In this document: piece by piece, positions 12,101 through 39,169 of the stretch
Layout: every line of letters begins with the position of its first letter
How positions within the stretch are numbered: position 1 is the first letter of the stretch
Source: Balaenoptera acutorostrata
Taxonomy: Eukaryota > Chordata > Mammalia > Artiodactyla > Balaenopteridae
Length of the DNA stretch: 64,000 bases
Assembly: GCF_949987535.1 (NCBI RefSeq)
Contig: NC_080075.1
Location: forward strand, 6,370,606 to 6,434,605
Reading direction: 5' to 3'
Position numbers and translations under genes: made by a program
Notes under the pieces: model-generated
The model's database searches: none
Told to the model about the DNA's origin: nothing
The model's input: the letters and a program-made list of their open reading frames with translations, nothing else

Positions 12101-14178
12101 TCTGCCTTTGACAGCATGCTAACTTAGGAAAATCTGTCTCATCTGAGCGTTATTAATTTAAATTTTACTGACATTTGTGGCTTTGTATTTTACATTTAAA
12201 TCTTTAATCTGCATTGTTTAAGGGGAGATTTAACCTATTTTTCTCAAATGTTTAACCACTTGTCCATTGTTTAGTGATAATTACTTGTGAATAACATGTT
12301 TTGATATTTGAAAGGCAAGGCAAATTCCTTCATCTTTATTCTTTTTAAAAAAAGAATTCTGAACTATTCTTCATTTTTTAAGATTAATCTTAAAATCAAC
12401 TTGCCATTTGTAAGAAACTCCCATGAGAATTTTGATTATAGTTGAATTAATTTATAGGTTATTTTAACTGGGAAGAATTGATGCTTCTGATTTTGAATTT
12501 TGCCATCCTGGAAGAGGAAGCATATTTTTCCAAATTGGTAGTATTCAAACTGAATCAGTTTGTCTTTTTTTTTAAATTAATCTTCACAGCATCTTTTATT
12601 TATTTATTTATTTATGGCTGTGTTGGGTCCTCGTTTCTGTGCGAGGGCTTTCTCTAGTTGCGGCGAGCAGGGGCCACTCTTCATCGCGGTGCGCCGGCCT
12701 CTCTTGTTGCGGAGCACAGGCTCCAGACGCGCAGGCTCAGTAGGTGTGGCTCACGGGCCTAGTCGCTCCGCGGCATGTGGGATCTTCCCAGACCAGGGCT
12801 TGAACCTGTGTCCCCTGCCTTGGCAGGCAGATTCTCAACCACTGCGCCACCAGGGAAGCCCAGTTTGTCTTTTTTGCCCATTTTTAGAATCTGGGAGGCA
12901 AAGACAGAAATATGAGAACTTAAGTTTTAAAGCAATACCAGAGGAAGGAAGAATGCGTTGTGTAAGAAAAAGGGAGAATGAATTTCAGAGAATGAGGAAG
13001 TGGAAAGGTGGATTGTGTAGGAGTTCTCCTAACCAGCTCTCCTGCTGGGACTCTGCCTTGTAAGGCAGAGAGTTCCATTTATAAATGTTTATAAATGGTT
13101 CTTGTTTTTAGGAATTCCATTGCTTTGTGCCTAAGTGCATACCATTGTTATTTTTTTTTTTTTACCATTGCTTTCAGGCTCCAGAAAGGAAATGAAATTT
13201 GTTTCCTTTAGTACTTGACTACCCTTGAGATATTTCAGGACAGGTAAAACTCTTTTCCTAAACTAAATTTCCAAGTATTTGTTCAGGTAATTCATAATTC
13301 ATTCAGGTAATTTGACAGGTAATTTATATGTTAATGTTCTTTCTAGCCTATAATTGGATCGTTTGAGAACTATTGGAAAAAATCAATTCTTTTAAGCAGA
13401 CATTAGTACTTTAGTGTTAGTACTTTAGTATAATGTCTGCTTATAATTATATTAGTATAATTAGTGTAACGTAGCTTTACTCGCAGCTGAGCTAACATTT
13501 GCTCAGGAGCGCCTAGGAAACGGATGCGGGGGTTATTTACGGTAGCCCACTCCCTGGAGGACGGTCTGCCCGAGGGGGCTCCTCTTTTGTCTGCTTGACC
13601 TCAGGTCTGATTGAGGAAGTATCCTGTCACTGTAAGAAACCTTTTGTGCTGAAATTATCTTGTACTCCTCTTCCTAGTAACATCCGACTGGATTCGAAGG
13701 CCGGTTTGAACCTCTGTGCCTCAATTTCCAGTCTCTAGATGGGGGATAATACCAGACTTGTCTCTAGCTCGCAGAGTCTGTATTGCCCAGTGAGCTAGCT
13801 TTCATGGGTTTTCATGGGTGGTGGTCCCATCGCTGTGTTTGAACACACACTCTCACTAATCCCACCAGCTCAGCGTGGGTCTTTCCTGTAGCCCCGTGCT
13901 GACCGCATGAAGACTAGTGAGGCTAATGCCAGAAAACCTCTCACGCTCTATGTGAGGACGGTGTTGATATGTTTTCTTGACTGTCTGGAATAGGTTGTCG
14001 TTTTTCCATGTAAGTTTTATTTAAAATTTTCTGTAATTTGTTTCTTGAACTATGATCTCCAAATCTAACAGTGTTTATGTAATTAAAAGTTCCGAACATA
14101 ACAACCAAGGCTGGCTTTTGTTGCTTTGTTGCAGAGACAAGCAGGAGTGACCCTCAGCGTGAAGGACCTGTCTCCTAG
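1..14178 (+). CDS. RNF149: RNF149, PA-TM-RING E3 ubiquitin ligase (3' six coding exons; 5' end outside window)
   Basis: Spliced CDS: <1-183, 2502-2570, 5335-5417, 7631-7727, 10983-11181, 14135-14178 (675 nt, 224 codons plus stop, all phases consistent). Seen: a transmembrane helix in the first exon (residues around [20 protein letters not shown]), a basic juxtamembrane stretch (SHRKETKK), then a RING-H2 finger split over two exons: CAVC, then C-K-H-I-F-H-R-I-C, then C-P-M-C. The tail is acidic and Ser/Pro-rich and ends EGPVS-stop. Family knowledge: PA-TM-RING proteins are endomembrane E3 ligases with a lumenal protease-associated domain, and RNF149 is reported to ubiquitinate wild-type BRAF. 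Human RNF149 has about 400 residues, so roughly 175 residues (signal peptide and PA domain) lie left of the window. RNF149 is chosen over RNF128, RNF130 and RNF150 from the juxtamembrane and tail sequence and from its neighbour CNOT11. Confidence 0.95.
314..668 (-). mobile_element. CHR-type tRNA-derived SINE, subfamily A
   Basis: Complete element read in reverse: T-rich tail, GGCTGCGTTGGGTC end, reverse-complement B box GAACCCGTGTCC, and head ...CCAGGGAAGCCC. It carries the longer 'A' body with CTCTAGAGCAC and GCATGCGGGC blocks. Confidence 0.9.
1133..1911 (+). mobile_element. L1 (LINE-1) 3'-end fragment
   Basis: Recognisable L1 ORF2 end (phrases such as GGAGAACAGTATGGAGGTTC and TGAATGGATAAAGAAGATGT) followed by the 3'UTR and an A-rich tail at about 1900-1911. 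5'-truncated, non-coding. Confidence 0.9.
2020..2352 (-). mobile_element. CHR-type SINE, subfamily A, with target-site duplication
   Basis: Full SINE in reverse orientation. The 13-bp duplication GTGGTAATTTCTT flanks it at 2007-2019 and 2353-2365, marking a relatively recent retrotransposition. Confidence 0.92.
2502..2570 (+). CDS. RNF149: RNF149 juxtamembrane exon
   Basis: A 69-nt exon in phase 0 (23 codons), acceptor CTAAG|AGC and donor AAG|GTAGTA. It encodes the basic cytoplasmic segment S-H-R-K-E-T-K-K through K-H-G-E-K, which joins the membrane helix to the RING domain. Confidence 0.92.
2571..5334 (+). other. RNF149 intron, mostly unannotated
   Basis: AT-rich intronic sequence. A short old repeat relic is likely at about 2790-2900 (phrases such as CAGTCACACTGGCTACAT). 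No exon-like segment, RNA gene or full element is seen in the rest. Confidence 0.6.
5335..5417 (+). CDS. RNF149: RNF149 RING-H2 finger, first half
   Basis: An 83-nt exon after a pyrimidine-rich acceptor (TTTCTACAG). The donor is AA|GTACGT and it ends in phase 2 inside the Lys codon of C-K-H. It carries the first zinc pair (C-A-V-C) and the third cysteine (L-P-C-K). Confidence 0.93.
5418..7630 (+). other. RNF149 intron inside the RING domain
   Basis: No clear repeat, exon or RNA gene recognised. Short open frames here lack splice context and look like chance. Confidence 0.6.
7631..7727 (+). CDS. RNF149: RNF149 RING-H2 finger, second half
   Basis: A 97-nt exon, acceptor TTTTTTTAG|G and donor TGG|GTTTGT. 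It encodes [13 protein letters not shown] and the final C-P-M-C, completing the RING-H2 zinc ligands, then K-A-L-G-Y-W. The Ile and Trp positions expected for E2 contact are present. Confidence 0.94.
7728..10982 (+). other. RNF149 intron with MIR relic and GC-rich block
   Basis: Contains an old MIR-like segment (about 8300-8500) and a GC-rich, CpG-containing block (about 9640-10330). Nothing else is recognised. Confidence 0.6.
8300..8500 (+). repeat. MIR-like ancient SINE relic
   Basis: The pattern of a MIR core is visible: TTATTTTACTAACTAGAAAC, then CTCAGAGAGAAGTAGCTCACC and GAGGTCACATGG. It is strongly diverged and the ends are not resolvable by eye. Confidence 0.6.
10983..11181 (+). CDS. 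RNF149: RNF149 C-terminal Pro/Ser/Asp-rich exon
   Basis: A 199-nt exon, acceptor CTCAAG|GGA and donor CTGG|GTGAGT, ending in phase 1. It encodes an acidic, low-complexity tail starting [16 protein letters not shown], which resembles the RNF149 tail and not those of its paralogues. Likely disordered. Confidence 0.92.
11401..11705 (-). mobile_element. CHR-type SINE, subfamily A, with perfect 15-bp TSD
   Basis: Flanked by AGGTGACCTGTTTTT at 11386-11400 and 11706-11720. Reverse orientation relative to RNF149, in its last intron. Confidence 0.93.
12571..12860 (-). mobile_element. CHR-type SINE, subfamily B, with perfect 15-bp TSD
   Basis: Flanked by CAGTTTGTCTTTTTT at 12556-12570 and 12861-12875. 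It carries the B signature (reverse complements of GATGAAGAGTGGCCCC and GCGTCTGGAGCC). An internal stretch around 12700 is shorter than in other B copies. Confidence 0.92.
14135..14178 (+). CDS. RNF149: RNF149 last coding segment and stop
   Basis: The acceptor TTTGTTGCAG|AG completes the split Glu codon. Fourteen residues ([14 protein letters not shown]) precede TAG at 14176-14178. The same exon continues into the 3'UTR. Confidence 0.9.
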
Positions 14179-14740
14179 CGTATAACCTGCCGGCAGTGTC
14201 ACGGACAGAGCCTGGGCTTGAATTAAAGGACATTTTATTTTTTTTACTTTAGGACATAGTTTGTATATGTGAAAATAATGTACATTCTTTTACCTTTCAG
14301 GTTCTGATTTGATGTACAAAGGGCTAAGATACTTTATTCTTAAAGAGAATTTTTGATTAGTCTTCATGTATTTATCTACTAAAACGTATCATAAGATTCT
14401 TTCTTCTTAAGGATGGTTCTAGACTAAGCACATTGAATTCAGGCTAGTTGAAATGGAGTTGTGTGATTATATTCTGTAACTGATCACATGAGTTTCCCTG
14501 GAGGAAAGACTTTTTTAGAACATTGAACTTGTAAATGTGATGAGAGAAATCGATCGCTTCCTTGCACCTCTGTACTATAGAGAGATTTCCAAACCTTAGA
14601 GCACTTTCATTGTTGTTTTTTATTTGGAGTTATGGGAAAAGCACTGGTTGACTTTAGGATTTGCATTTCTCCCTTTCATTACCTAATTTCTTCTAACAAC
14701 CTTGATGGGGAGGGAAGTTTTGTCCATTTTTTTCTATACA

Positions 14741-14746
14741 AATAAA
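14741..14746 (+). terminator. Candidate proximal poly(A) signal of RNF149
   Basis: AATAAA followed by an A-run, about 560 nt after the stop. Use of this site would give a short 3'UTR without the snoRNA. Confidence 0.4.
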
Positions 14747-16387
14747 AAAAGCTACGATTCCATATTGCGCACGAGCATGAAGTTCTTCATTGCTTGTTAA
14801 AGAAATGGAGTAGACAGACTCTGATGGACTCTGATACGGCGTTTTGGGGGGTAAATGATGAATATACTGACTCCAACTGCAGTTTAATCTTTACAATTAT
14901 AAAGGGCGGTAGATGGGGACTTTTCATTGCCGTTGTAACAAAATAAACAAGTAACCAGTTTTCTTGATTAATTTTAAAGCAAACTTAATGGCGGTGACCT
15001 TGTTTAATCATCTCTCCTCTTCACTCTTGTTTGCGGTTCTTCCTTGGCAGTGGAGGTGGAGGGAGTGGGCTGTTCAAGCTTTCAGGGGCCGCTCTCTAAA
15101 TTGATAAAGCGATTAAACAGACACACACACCCTGTCTGTTCTCACTTCTTGGAGGCGGAAGTCAAGGATGAGGAAGAGATTTTTTTAGAACTTGAAATTG
15201 TAGTCCTTTGTTGTTTCCAAACTAGTTACTGTGTGTATCTTTGTGGGTAAAAATAAATGTTTATTAAGAATATGTAATTTTTAAAATTTAAATAATTTTA
15301 TAGCTGTACCTAAGATGTAAAGTTTATATACTTATTTTTTTCAAACTACTTACTACACTTTGATTCCAGCCACTCAGTGAAATACTAGGTGAGTAAACAG
15401 TGTTTACCGCACGAAGTAAACTGAGGCCAGTTTCCATGTGAGGAGCTATTGGAATAGAAGGTGTCTTACTTTGAGCTCTCATTTCAACAGACAGCCTCAG
15501 TAGGTTTCCAAGATAATAGCAGTTATCTTTGAAATCTGCCTTCTGTGGTACATTGTGGATAGGAAAATATGTCCTTGATTTTATACAGAGTAGACTGTTT
15601 GCTCTTTGTATTTTAACACACACAGTAGGGGAAGATGCTTTAATTCTTCCCAGTAGCCAATGAAGCTGACTTTTAAAAAGAATACTGTGGCAGATCAAGG
15701 TAAATTGTTTTTGATGATTATGGAAGTGAGTTCTTAATCAGTGGCTGTCAGCTAGAGCTTTCCTTAATTCAGAAGTTTGAACCCTAAGTTATAAATAGAA
15801 GAGATTGGAAAAATTATAGTACTCATCTCTAGAAACACAAGTCTTTAACAGCAGATAAAGAAATAAGCAAGAGAAGACAGAAAACTCTTCAGTACTTTGA
15901 AAGGAAAATGTTTCCTTTGATACGCTTTTCTTAGGTGGAAATAAACATGATAATGGGTCAAATATTACTAGAATTTCTGCTGAAATATAAAGCTGATAAA
16001 ATGCTGGGAATCTGGGGAATGTCAATGAAAAAAGATTAGTAAATGAGGGATGTAGTTAAGGTTATATTATTTATGGCAGTAATCAATTTCCTTCTGACAG
16101 TTGTCATGAAGACCATTTCTTCACAAATAATGTAGAGACAGTATTTTTTCTTCTTAACTGAGAGCCTCAGGCAGCGTGTGGAGGAGGGCAGTGTACCCAT
16201 GGATGTGAGCACCCCGCAGGCTGTTGCCTGCCATGCTGCTTCCGGGCTTCCCATCAGAAAGCCACGACGCCCAGAGGAGAGGTGTACACAGGGCACCTGG
16301 CGCAGGTAATAGCTCCTTGCATACTGTCCTTTTAGGGATGTTGAATCCGCAGAGCGTTTCCTGAAAGACTGCTCTCTCCCTGTAGTT

Positions 16388-16501
16388 ACTGAGGAATGAT
16401 GACACTAAAAGGCCGAATTGCAGTGTGTCCCTCAGCAGTTGGCTCTCTGTGGGCGCACGGTGACAAAACCTCCTGAAGCGAACCTCTGGTCTGACCTCAG
16501 T
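16388..16501 (+). ncRNA. SNORD89: SNORD89 (HBII-289), box C/D small nucleolar RNA
   Basis: Seen: box C ATGATGA at 16396-16402, box D CTGA at 16491-16494, and a perfect 7-bp terminal stem (ACTGAGG 16388-16394 with CCTCAGT 16495-16501). Total is about 114 nt. An internal CTGA at 16473-16476 could be box D'. Known: SNORD89 is hosted by RNF149 in human, about this size, near the 3' end of the gene, and treated as an orphan guide (from memory). Box C/D snoRNAs assemble with fibrillarin, NOP56, NOP58 and SNU13 in the nucleolus. Oddity: it appears to sit in the terminal exon and not in an intron. An alternative intron spanning it is possible. Confidence 0.87.
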
Positions 16502-18135
16502 AATGTCAGGGCAAGGTTTCCGAGATAGGCCTTTCCAGCGAGCTCAGATATTTTTAAGAAAAGATAATCAGTGAACCTTGGGGCAACCTTGGGGCAACTT
16601 CGGGGCTTGAACATGCAGTAAGCACCTCTCGACATGCTTTATGATATACTTGCTGAATCAAAGACCACTAGAATCATGAAAACAATAACAACAGTAATAG
16701 ACCTTCAGGAACCGGGTGTGTTTTTACTTGGACACAATACCCAGCGTAACCAGATTCCCCAGTAAGATAGCTTAGTTTGGCTATAGTCTCCTTTTGAGCA
16801 CATTAAAGTTTATGTGATCAGTGAGGGCTGAGGTTAAGTCAGCACGCATACATTACTAACTAGAACCTGAGGTAATGACATGTTTTAGTCAAAAGCATTT
16901 CTTTGGGCTCACTGTTAAGCCCTGCTTTGAGATTTACAGAGCATGGGACGTTGGCCTGAACCAGAGCTTGTCTTGTGTGGCACACGCGGTGCTTCTGTGA
17001 CGCAACAACCAACCAGAAAAGCCACCTACGCTTTTCCCAGTTAATTTCGCTTTTGAAGTTTTAAAAACACTTCTAAGCATTTCATTCATCAAAAATACTA
17101 GTACTTGTATTACTGGTTATGAAAGTGAAACGTCTACAATGTCATCATCAGCCATGCAGCTAGAGATCTGCCCTTGTTCTAACAGCAAAGTACAAAATAA
17201 GTTGTAAATCAAAAAAAGTATTTTGCACTGCATTTGTTTAAAATTAGTACAAGAAAAGTCAATCCATTCTTTTTGATGAGTTGTAGGCTTGTGTATTAAG
17301 GGCTAAAGAGAAACTTGGGAACACTAGTACTTTCTGTTGGGCTGATTACAGTTGTTGAATCCCAGGATTATGGAAGTCCTTTCCTCAAGGATTTTCCTCA
17401 TAAGAACAGTAGTGATTGCATAAAAAGAAAAGACCAGATACAAAAGGAAATTAGCAAAATCTCTTGGTACAGGGTACAAGAATTTTAACAAGTATGTAAA
17501 AAGTTCTTCCCATGCGTTAATTTTCCATTTTAACCCTTAAAATATTTTAGGGATATCACCCTAATATCATTTAAAATAGGTATGTGATCCACTGTTCACC
17601 ATGGGAATGTGAATCATCACAAAATGCATAATACAATAGTACATGCTACTTAAAATTTATGAAAGTGTATCTGTATTCTGTAAGAATAAAAATTGAGTGA
17701 TACCATTTCCTTAAAGTTATTTAACAAAATACTGTTAAAGAGAGGTATTTGAAATAGTTAAATTTTAGGATTGCAAATACACTTTTGAACTTTCTACCCT
17801 AAGATGTCATCTTCTTAACAGGTCTTTTTGCTGTCTTCTTTTTAACAGGTTATTTGAAGATATTAAAGCTACAACAAATTGGAACTAAAAGTCCAGAGAA
17901 TTCAAGGTGTGGTTTTTAAAAAACATGACAGTTAAACTGAACTCGTTTGATGATACTTAAAAGTTGACTGCAGTTTATTGAATCCCAGGATTATTGTTTC
18001 TTTTATTTCAGGTAAACTCTTCTACTTTTAAATATGTTTAATGAACTTTTTCCTGGTGGTGTAAACTGTGTATCTTGACTTTTTTTTTAATGTTCTCTAA
18101 ATATAATGACTATTCTTTGTAAGCTATTTATTTAA

Positions 18136-18141
18136 AATAAA
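18136..18141 (+). terminator. Candidate distal poly(A) signal of RNF149
   Basis: AATAAA within TTTAAAATAAATTTG, followed within about 25-40 nt by TG-containing sequence (CCCTGTGTC). It is the last canonical hexamer before a CpG-rich spacer. Confidence 0.55.
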
Positions 18142-18160
18142 TTTGAAAACCTTCCCTGTG

Positions 18161-19070
18161 TCAAGTAAACACCAGTACTGTAATCTGGAAACGATGTGCA
18201 GTGGTCTGTCTTTAGTCGCAGGCCACGCTGGCAGATCTGCCCACAGACGCGCACTTGCCGCTCCAAATCAGCGTGGGTAGCACATCGGCGGCGGCGCGTG
18301 GACACCCCGGGGGCAGTGACGTGCTGAGCTGCTGCCACGCGCGCTGCTAGGTGGGGCTGGACGGGAGGGTGCTGTCTGCTGGTTTCAGCTCAGACTGTCA
18401 ACAGGCGTCCTTTTGTGGTCTCCGAAATTTCGTGCTTCTTGTTGGTGATTTCAGTTTGGAACGGACCGCAGGCACGGTGTTGTCGCCCTGGCTGCTGCTC
18501 CTGAGCGCTGGCGAGGGGCCTCCTGGAGAAAACTCGTGTGAGGTGAGCGACGTGCGTGCGCCCCGGGGCTGCCGGCCAGGAGGCTCAGCCTCGCCAGGAA
18601 CCGGCAGGGCCTGGAGCCTGAGGTTGGGAGGCTTGCGGCAAAGCGCGGTCGAAACCTCGCCACGCCAGAGAGTATTTGAATAATGAACTGTTTCTTTGCC
18701 CAGTGGTAACATGCAAAACGGTGATGCCAGCGATTAGGTGTTGAGAGAAGTCAACTGTTGCCATCATTTAGATGCCTGAAGGTGTGCCTGTTACACCAGT
18801 TTGGGTCCTTATTTCCTTGAAGCAAATATATTTATAAATCCCTGCCCTTCATAAGAATAACTAAGCTAAAATTTCTCATAAATCTAAGAGTACTGTTTTG
18901 CCAATATTACAAGGTGGGAATTTGTACTCATCTTAAAACCCCTCGGCTTGGTATCCTTTACCTTTTGCTAAGAGTTGGATTGGAAGGTGATTCCTGTTCC
19001 TATGAAGAATATGCTTTGAAAGTACCTCAGCAAATGGGGAGTTTCTCATGAGTGAAAAATACGTCAGATA
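18161..19070. other. Intergenic spacer between convergent RNF149 and CNOT11
   Basis: About 0.9 kb between the inferred 3' ends. The part at 18230-18660 is unusually GC- and CpG-rich for a spacer. The remainder is AT-rich with no element recognised. Confidence 0.5.
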
Positions 19071-19855
19071 ATAAGAGTTCATAGAACACTTTAATGTAAG
19101 GCACTGCTGTCCAGAGTTAAATGCGGGCTTACACAGCCCACAGGACGCCGCGGGAAGGGCATGAAGCCCACTCGGCGAGCAGCCGTGCAGCACGGCCCCC
19201 GGCGCCGTCCTTCCTCCTGGGGTACCGACGCTCTTAGACTCTTAACAGGAGAGACGGCCCAGAAAACTACCAGCTGTTACAGTCTCGAGAAAGGTTTCTA
19301 AGAATTCCCACGGCTGTAGGCAGCCCGCTGTTGTCTCTTAGGTCCCCATGACAAGAAAGGATAAGGTTACACAGGTGTCCGAGGCTCACACTGCACCCAG
19401 TGAGAAGTTCAAGGGTCAGAATACCATCATGTGATGACTCAAGACCTCAGGGGCAGTAAGGCAGGTTCTTAAGAGTGCCTTCATTTACTCTCACTAAAAA
19501 CTCTGAACGTTGGAACCTCAGGAAAACAGTATTCTTGCCTTACTGAAGCCCGTCACTTACATCTTAAGCATAAACAGGCACCTTGCTCTTCAGTGCTGAA
19601 GACCTCATCTACTTAGTGCAGTGACTTCGTTTGGGATGACATCCCCTATGGAAATCATCAGCAAGACACATTCTTCCAAGTTCTTACCAAAAATTCATCT
19701 GAAAGAAAAAGTCATCCAGGAAAGCAAAACTTTGCTTTAAGTGGATAAAGTTGTGTTTATACGCATTAAGCCAAGCAATCACTCAGGGTCTGAACAGTTT
19801 TAAAAATGAAAAGCACAGCACAGCTGAACGATGAACTGGTGGTCCCGACGAGGTA
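19070..19855 (-). other. CNOT11: CNOT11 3'UTR (inferred extent)
   Basis: From the stop, the minus strand runs to an ATTAAA at 19095-19090, with cleavage expected near 19070-19075. No canonical AATAAA is seen on this strand between the stop and about 18800. Confidence 0.5.
19090..19095 (-). terminator. Candidate CNOT11 poly(A) signal (ATTAAA)
   Basis: TTTAAT on the plus strand is ATTAAA in CNOT11 sense, about 760 nt after the stop and followed by TG-containing sequence (GTGTTCTATG). Confidence 0.45.
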
Positions 19856-36766
<16,911 letters not shown>

Positions 36767-37185
36767 CAACCTCGCTTGCCTGTCCTGTTTCCGGGCTGGA
36801 GGGGCCCTGGCACCGGCTCGATCCGTCCCGCGGCCGTAAAGCGCGCTCTGGCACGACAGCGTCGCAAACAAAACCCGCCGGGAAGCCAGCCACCCGCAGA
36901 GGAGAGTGTGGCGCGGACCCAGAGCGAGGCTGCTGGAGCCTGGCCAGGGAGAGGATCCCGAGACGCCGAGTGGGCGGGCGAAAGGCCGGAAATGGGGGCG
37001 GGGCGTGTGGGTGGAGCTGTGGAAGTCTCGCGGTGTCACAGCCCCACGCTGTGGTGCAGTCCGCTCATGGGCGAGCAACGTGCGCGCCCAGAGGCGCCCC
37101 GAGGGTCGTACCAGGCATTGAAGGTCCCAAGAAATTTGGGTGACGTTATTGTCTGGAAAAATGCATCTTATAATCTGAAAAGTTG

Positions 37186-37385
37186 GGGCTTCCCTGGTGG
37201 CACAGTGGTTAAGAGTCTGCCTGCCAAGGTAGGGGACACGGGTTCGAGCCCTGGTCCGGGAAGATCCCGCATGCCACGGAGCAACTAAGCCCACGCACCA
37301 CAACTACTGAGCCTGCGCTCTAGAGCCCACGAGCCACAACTACTGAGCCCAAGCGCCACAACGAAGACCCAAAGCAGCCAAAAAA
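37186..37385 (+). mobile_element. CHR-type SINE, internally deleted
   Basis: Normal head, B box GGTTCGAGCCC and first modules, then a jump from GAGCCCAAGCGCCACAA directly to CGAAGACCCAAAGCAGCC, so about 120 nt of the second half are lost. It lies just upstream of the CNOT11 CpG island. Confidence 0.88.
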
Positions 37386-38700
37386 AAAGCTGGTTTTCTT
37401 AATATAACACACCTGGCTGTTCATGGTGAAACCTTTTTAAGTGCTAATAGCTATAAAAACCACGCATTTCTCATAACCAAAGTTAATTTCCAGTCTTACA
37501 CTCCTATTTGAGGAAATGGAATCATACTGCACACGAGCTTTTGTACACAGTTACTTTAACAAGATTTTCGTAAAATGTTTCCAATAAACATTCGTTTACA
37601 AAATTGTTGTACAACTTTTTACGCAGCCTGCCCAAGGGCGCTGATTCTGGGCCTTAGCTGTGCATTGGAAGTTCCCCGAGAGCCTTTAAAAATGCTAGTG
37701 CCTGGTCCTGGTGGCCAGGTATTAACAAACAGAAAGCAAAAACACCTGCCCAGGTGCCTAGTGTGTACTCTGGGCTGGGAATCACCGAGGGGCGTGTCCC
37801 AGACTTCCCCGGTTCCTCCCTTAGACCTACAAAACCCCACAGGGATTCCACCAGCGATTCCCAGCAGGCAAGTTTGGGAGATACAGTCTGCGCTAACTCA
37901 TGCCAGCAGCTCGAGAATTATCTAGTTGCGCGCCACCTTAATTCTAAAGTATATTGAAGGAAGAGAAACTGCTGGGTCGAGGGGCATGCATATTCTGAAG
38001 GCTTCCTCACTTGACTGTTAGATATCCCTCTAGAAGGGTCCTGCCAGTTAACTAACAGCAGCAGATATAACTTGCTAACGCTTGGACTCCTGGGAAACTG
38101 ATTCGAATGATCTTGAAAGTACTCTCATCTTATTTATTTACTATAGTAAATAAAGTTCATTGTGTTTGGGAGGTCTGTTTGTTACAGCAATGAGCTTACC
38201 TGCATAGGTTTTACTGGGTTTTTTTTTTAAGTTGTTTCAAAATATGTGAACGTTATGTGCCCCACAACCCCAAAAAACTAAATATTTTTCTCTCTGTAGG
38301 AGCATTTTCAAAATTAGTTTGGTGTTAAAAAGAAAACCAGAGGCCCCAGGTGGAGTCACTTATGCGAGGTCACACTACTAACCTAACTGAAGCTTCACCT
38401 TCCCCCAGAAATGTAGTCTTAACCAGGAATTTTCTGGTCAACACCAATGAGGTAATCGGTCACCATGCCCCAAAGGAAGATGAAGTAACCTGCCACAAAG
38501 ACTTCTTCCGTCCCCCATAAGTAGGTTACCTATGCCTGAAATAAATTTTCCTTGCTTAGACTTCTTTGTCTTGCCTTTGAAAACCTTTTCTTTTCTGTAG
38601 CCCTTGGGAGCTCCTCTCTACTTGCTAGATGGGATGCTGCCCGACTCATGAACTGCTCAATAAAACCAATTAAATCTTTAAAATTTACACAGTTGACTTT
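37386..38700. other. Upstream of CNOT11: unassigned sequence with a MER5-like relic
   Basis: 37640-37730 resembles MER5 (hAT): TGTGCATTGGAAGTTCCCCG and AGCCTTTAAAAATGCTAGTG. Elsewhere nothing is recognised. Confidence 0.45.
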
Positions 38701-38719
38701 TCGTTATTTAGCAATGGTA

Positions 38720-39165
38720 ATCCAGGGTTTCCTACGTGTTCCCCGAAAACAACTCTCAGGCCCTGGTAACAAAGAACCGCAAACAGAAATCTGTCCTCTC
38801 ACAGTTCTGGAGGCTAAAAGTCCAACATAAGGGTGTCAGCAGAGCCACGCTCCCTCTAAAGGTTCTGGGGAAGAATCCCTCCTTGTCTCCTCCTAGCTTC
38901 CCGTGATGCCCAGCGGTCTCTGGCGTCCCTTGGCTTACGCTGCACCATTCCTATCTCTGCCTCTGCAGTCACGTGGCCTTCTTTCCCGTGTGTCTGTGCT
39001 TCATGTGGCTTTCTTATGGGGACACCAGTCATTGGGTTTAGGGCCCACCCTAATCTAGTATGTCCTCATCTTAACTAACTGCATCTGCAAAGACCCCATT
39101 TCCAAATAAGGTCACATTCTGAGGTGGACATGAGTTTTGAGGAGACACCATTCCACCAGTAGAGA
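38720..39165 (+). repeat. Old interspersed repeat, copy 1 (family not assigned)
   Basis: CTCACAGTTCTGGAGGCTAA, AGGGCCCACCCTAATC and CCAAATAAGGTCACATTCTG. The same word order occurs in the copy at 40030-41440. Confidence 0.7.
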
Positions 39166-39169
39166 CCCA

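Larger units (their letters stand above)
11182..14134 (+). other. RNF149 last intron with two SINEs
   Basis: Holds SINEs at 11401-11705 and 12571-12860. Between 12880 and 14134 no gene or clear element is recognised. Confidence 0.6.
14179..18160 (+). other. RNF149: RNF149 3'UTR (inferred extent)
   Basis: After the stop there is about 4 kb of AT-rich sequence with no SINE insertion, unlike every other stretch of this size in the window. Candidate poly(A) signals are AATAAA at 14741-14746 (proximal) and AATAAA at 18136-18141 (distal). The distal site would leave about 0.9 kb to the likely CNOT11 3' end. SNORD89 lies inside. The extent is inferred from signals and needs transcript data. Confidence 0.6.

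Noticed and set aside
14855..14960. Possible box C/D RNA (ATGATGA followed by CTGA)
   Set aside because: The CTGA is only about 15 nt after box C and there is no terminal stem. No second D box at suitable spacing.
17268..17345. Possible box C/D RNA (TTGATGA ... CTGA)
   Set aside because: Spacing is plausible but the ends show no complementary stem and box C is imperfect. The 16388-16501 candidate is far better.
18351..18683. 110-codon frame in the spacer between the two genes
   Set aside because: GC-rich sequence with no homology, no splice context, and open frames on both strands at once.
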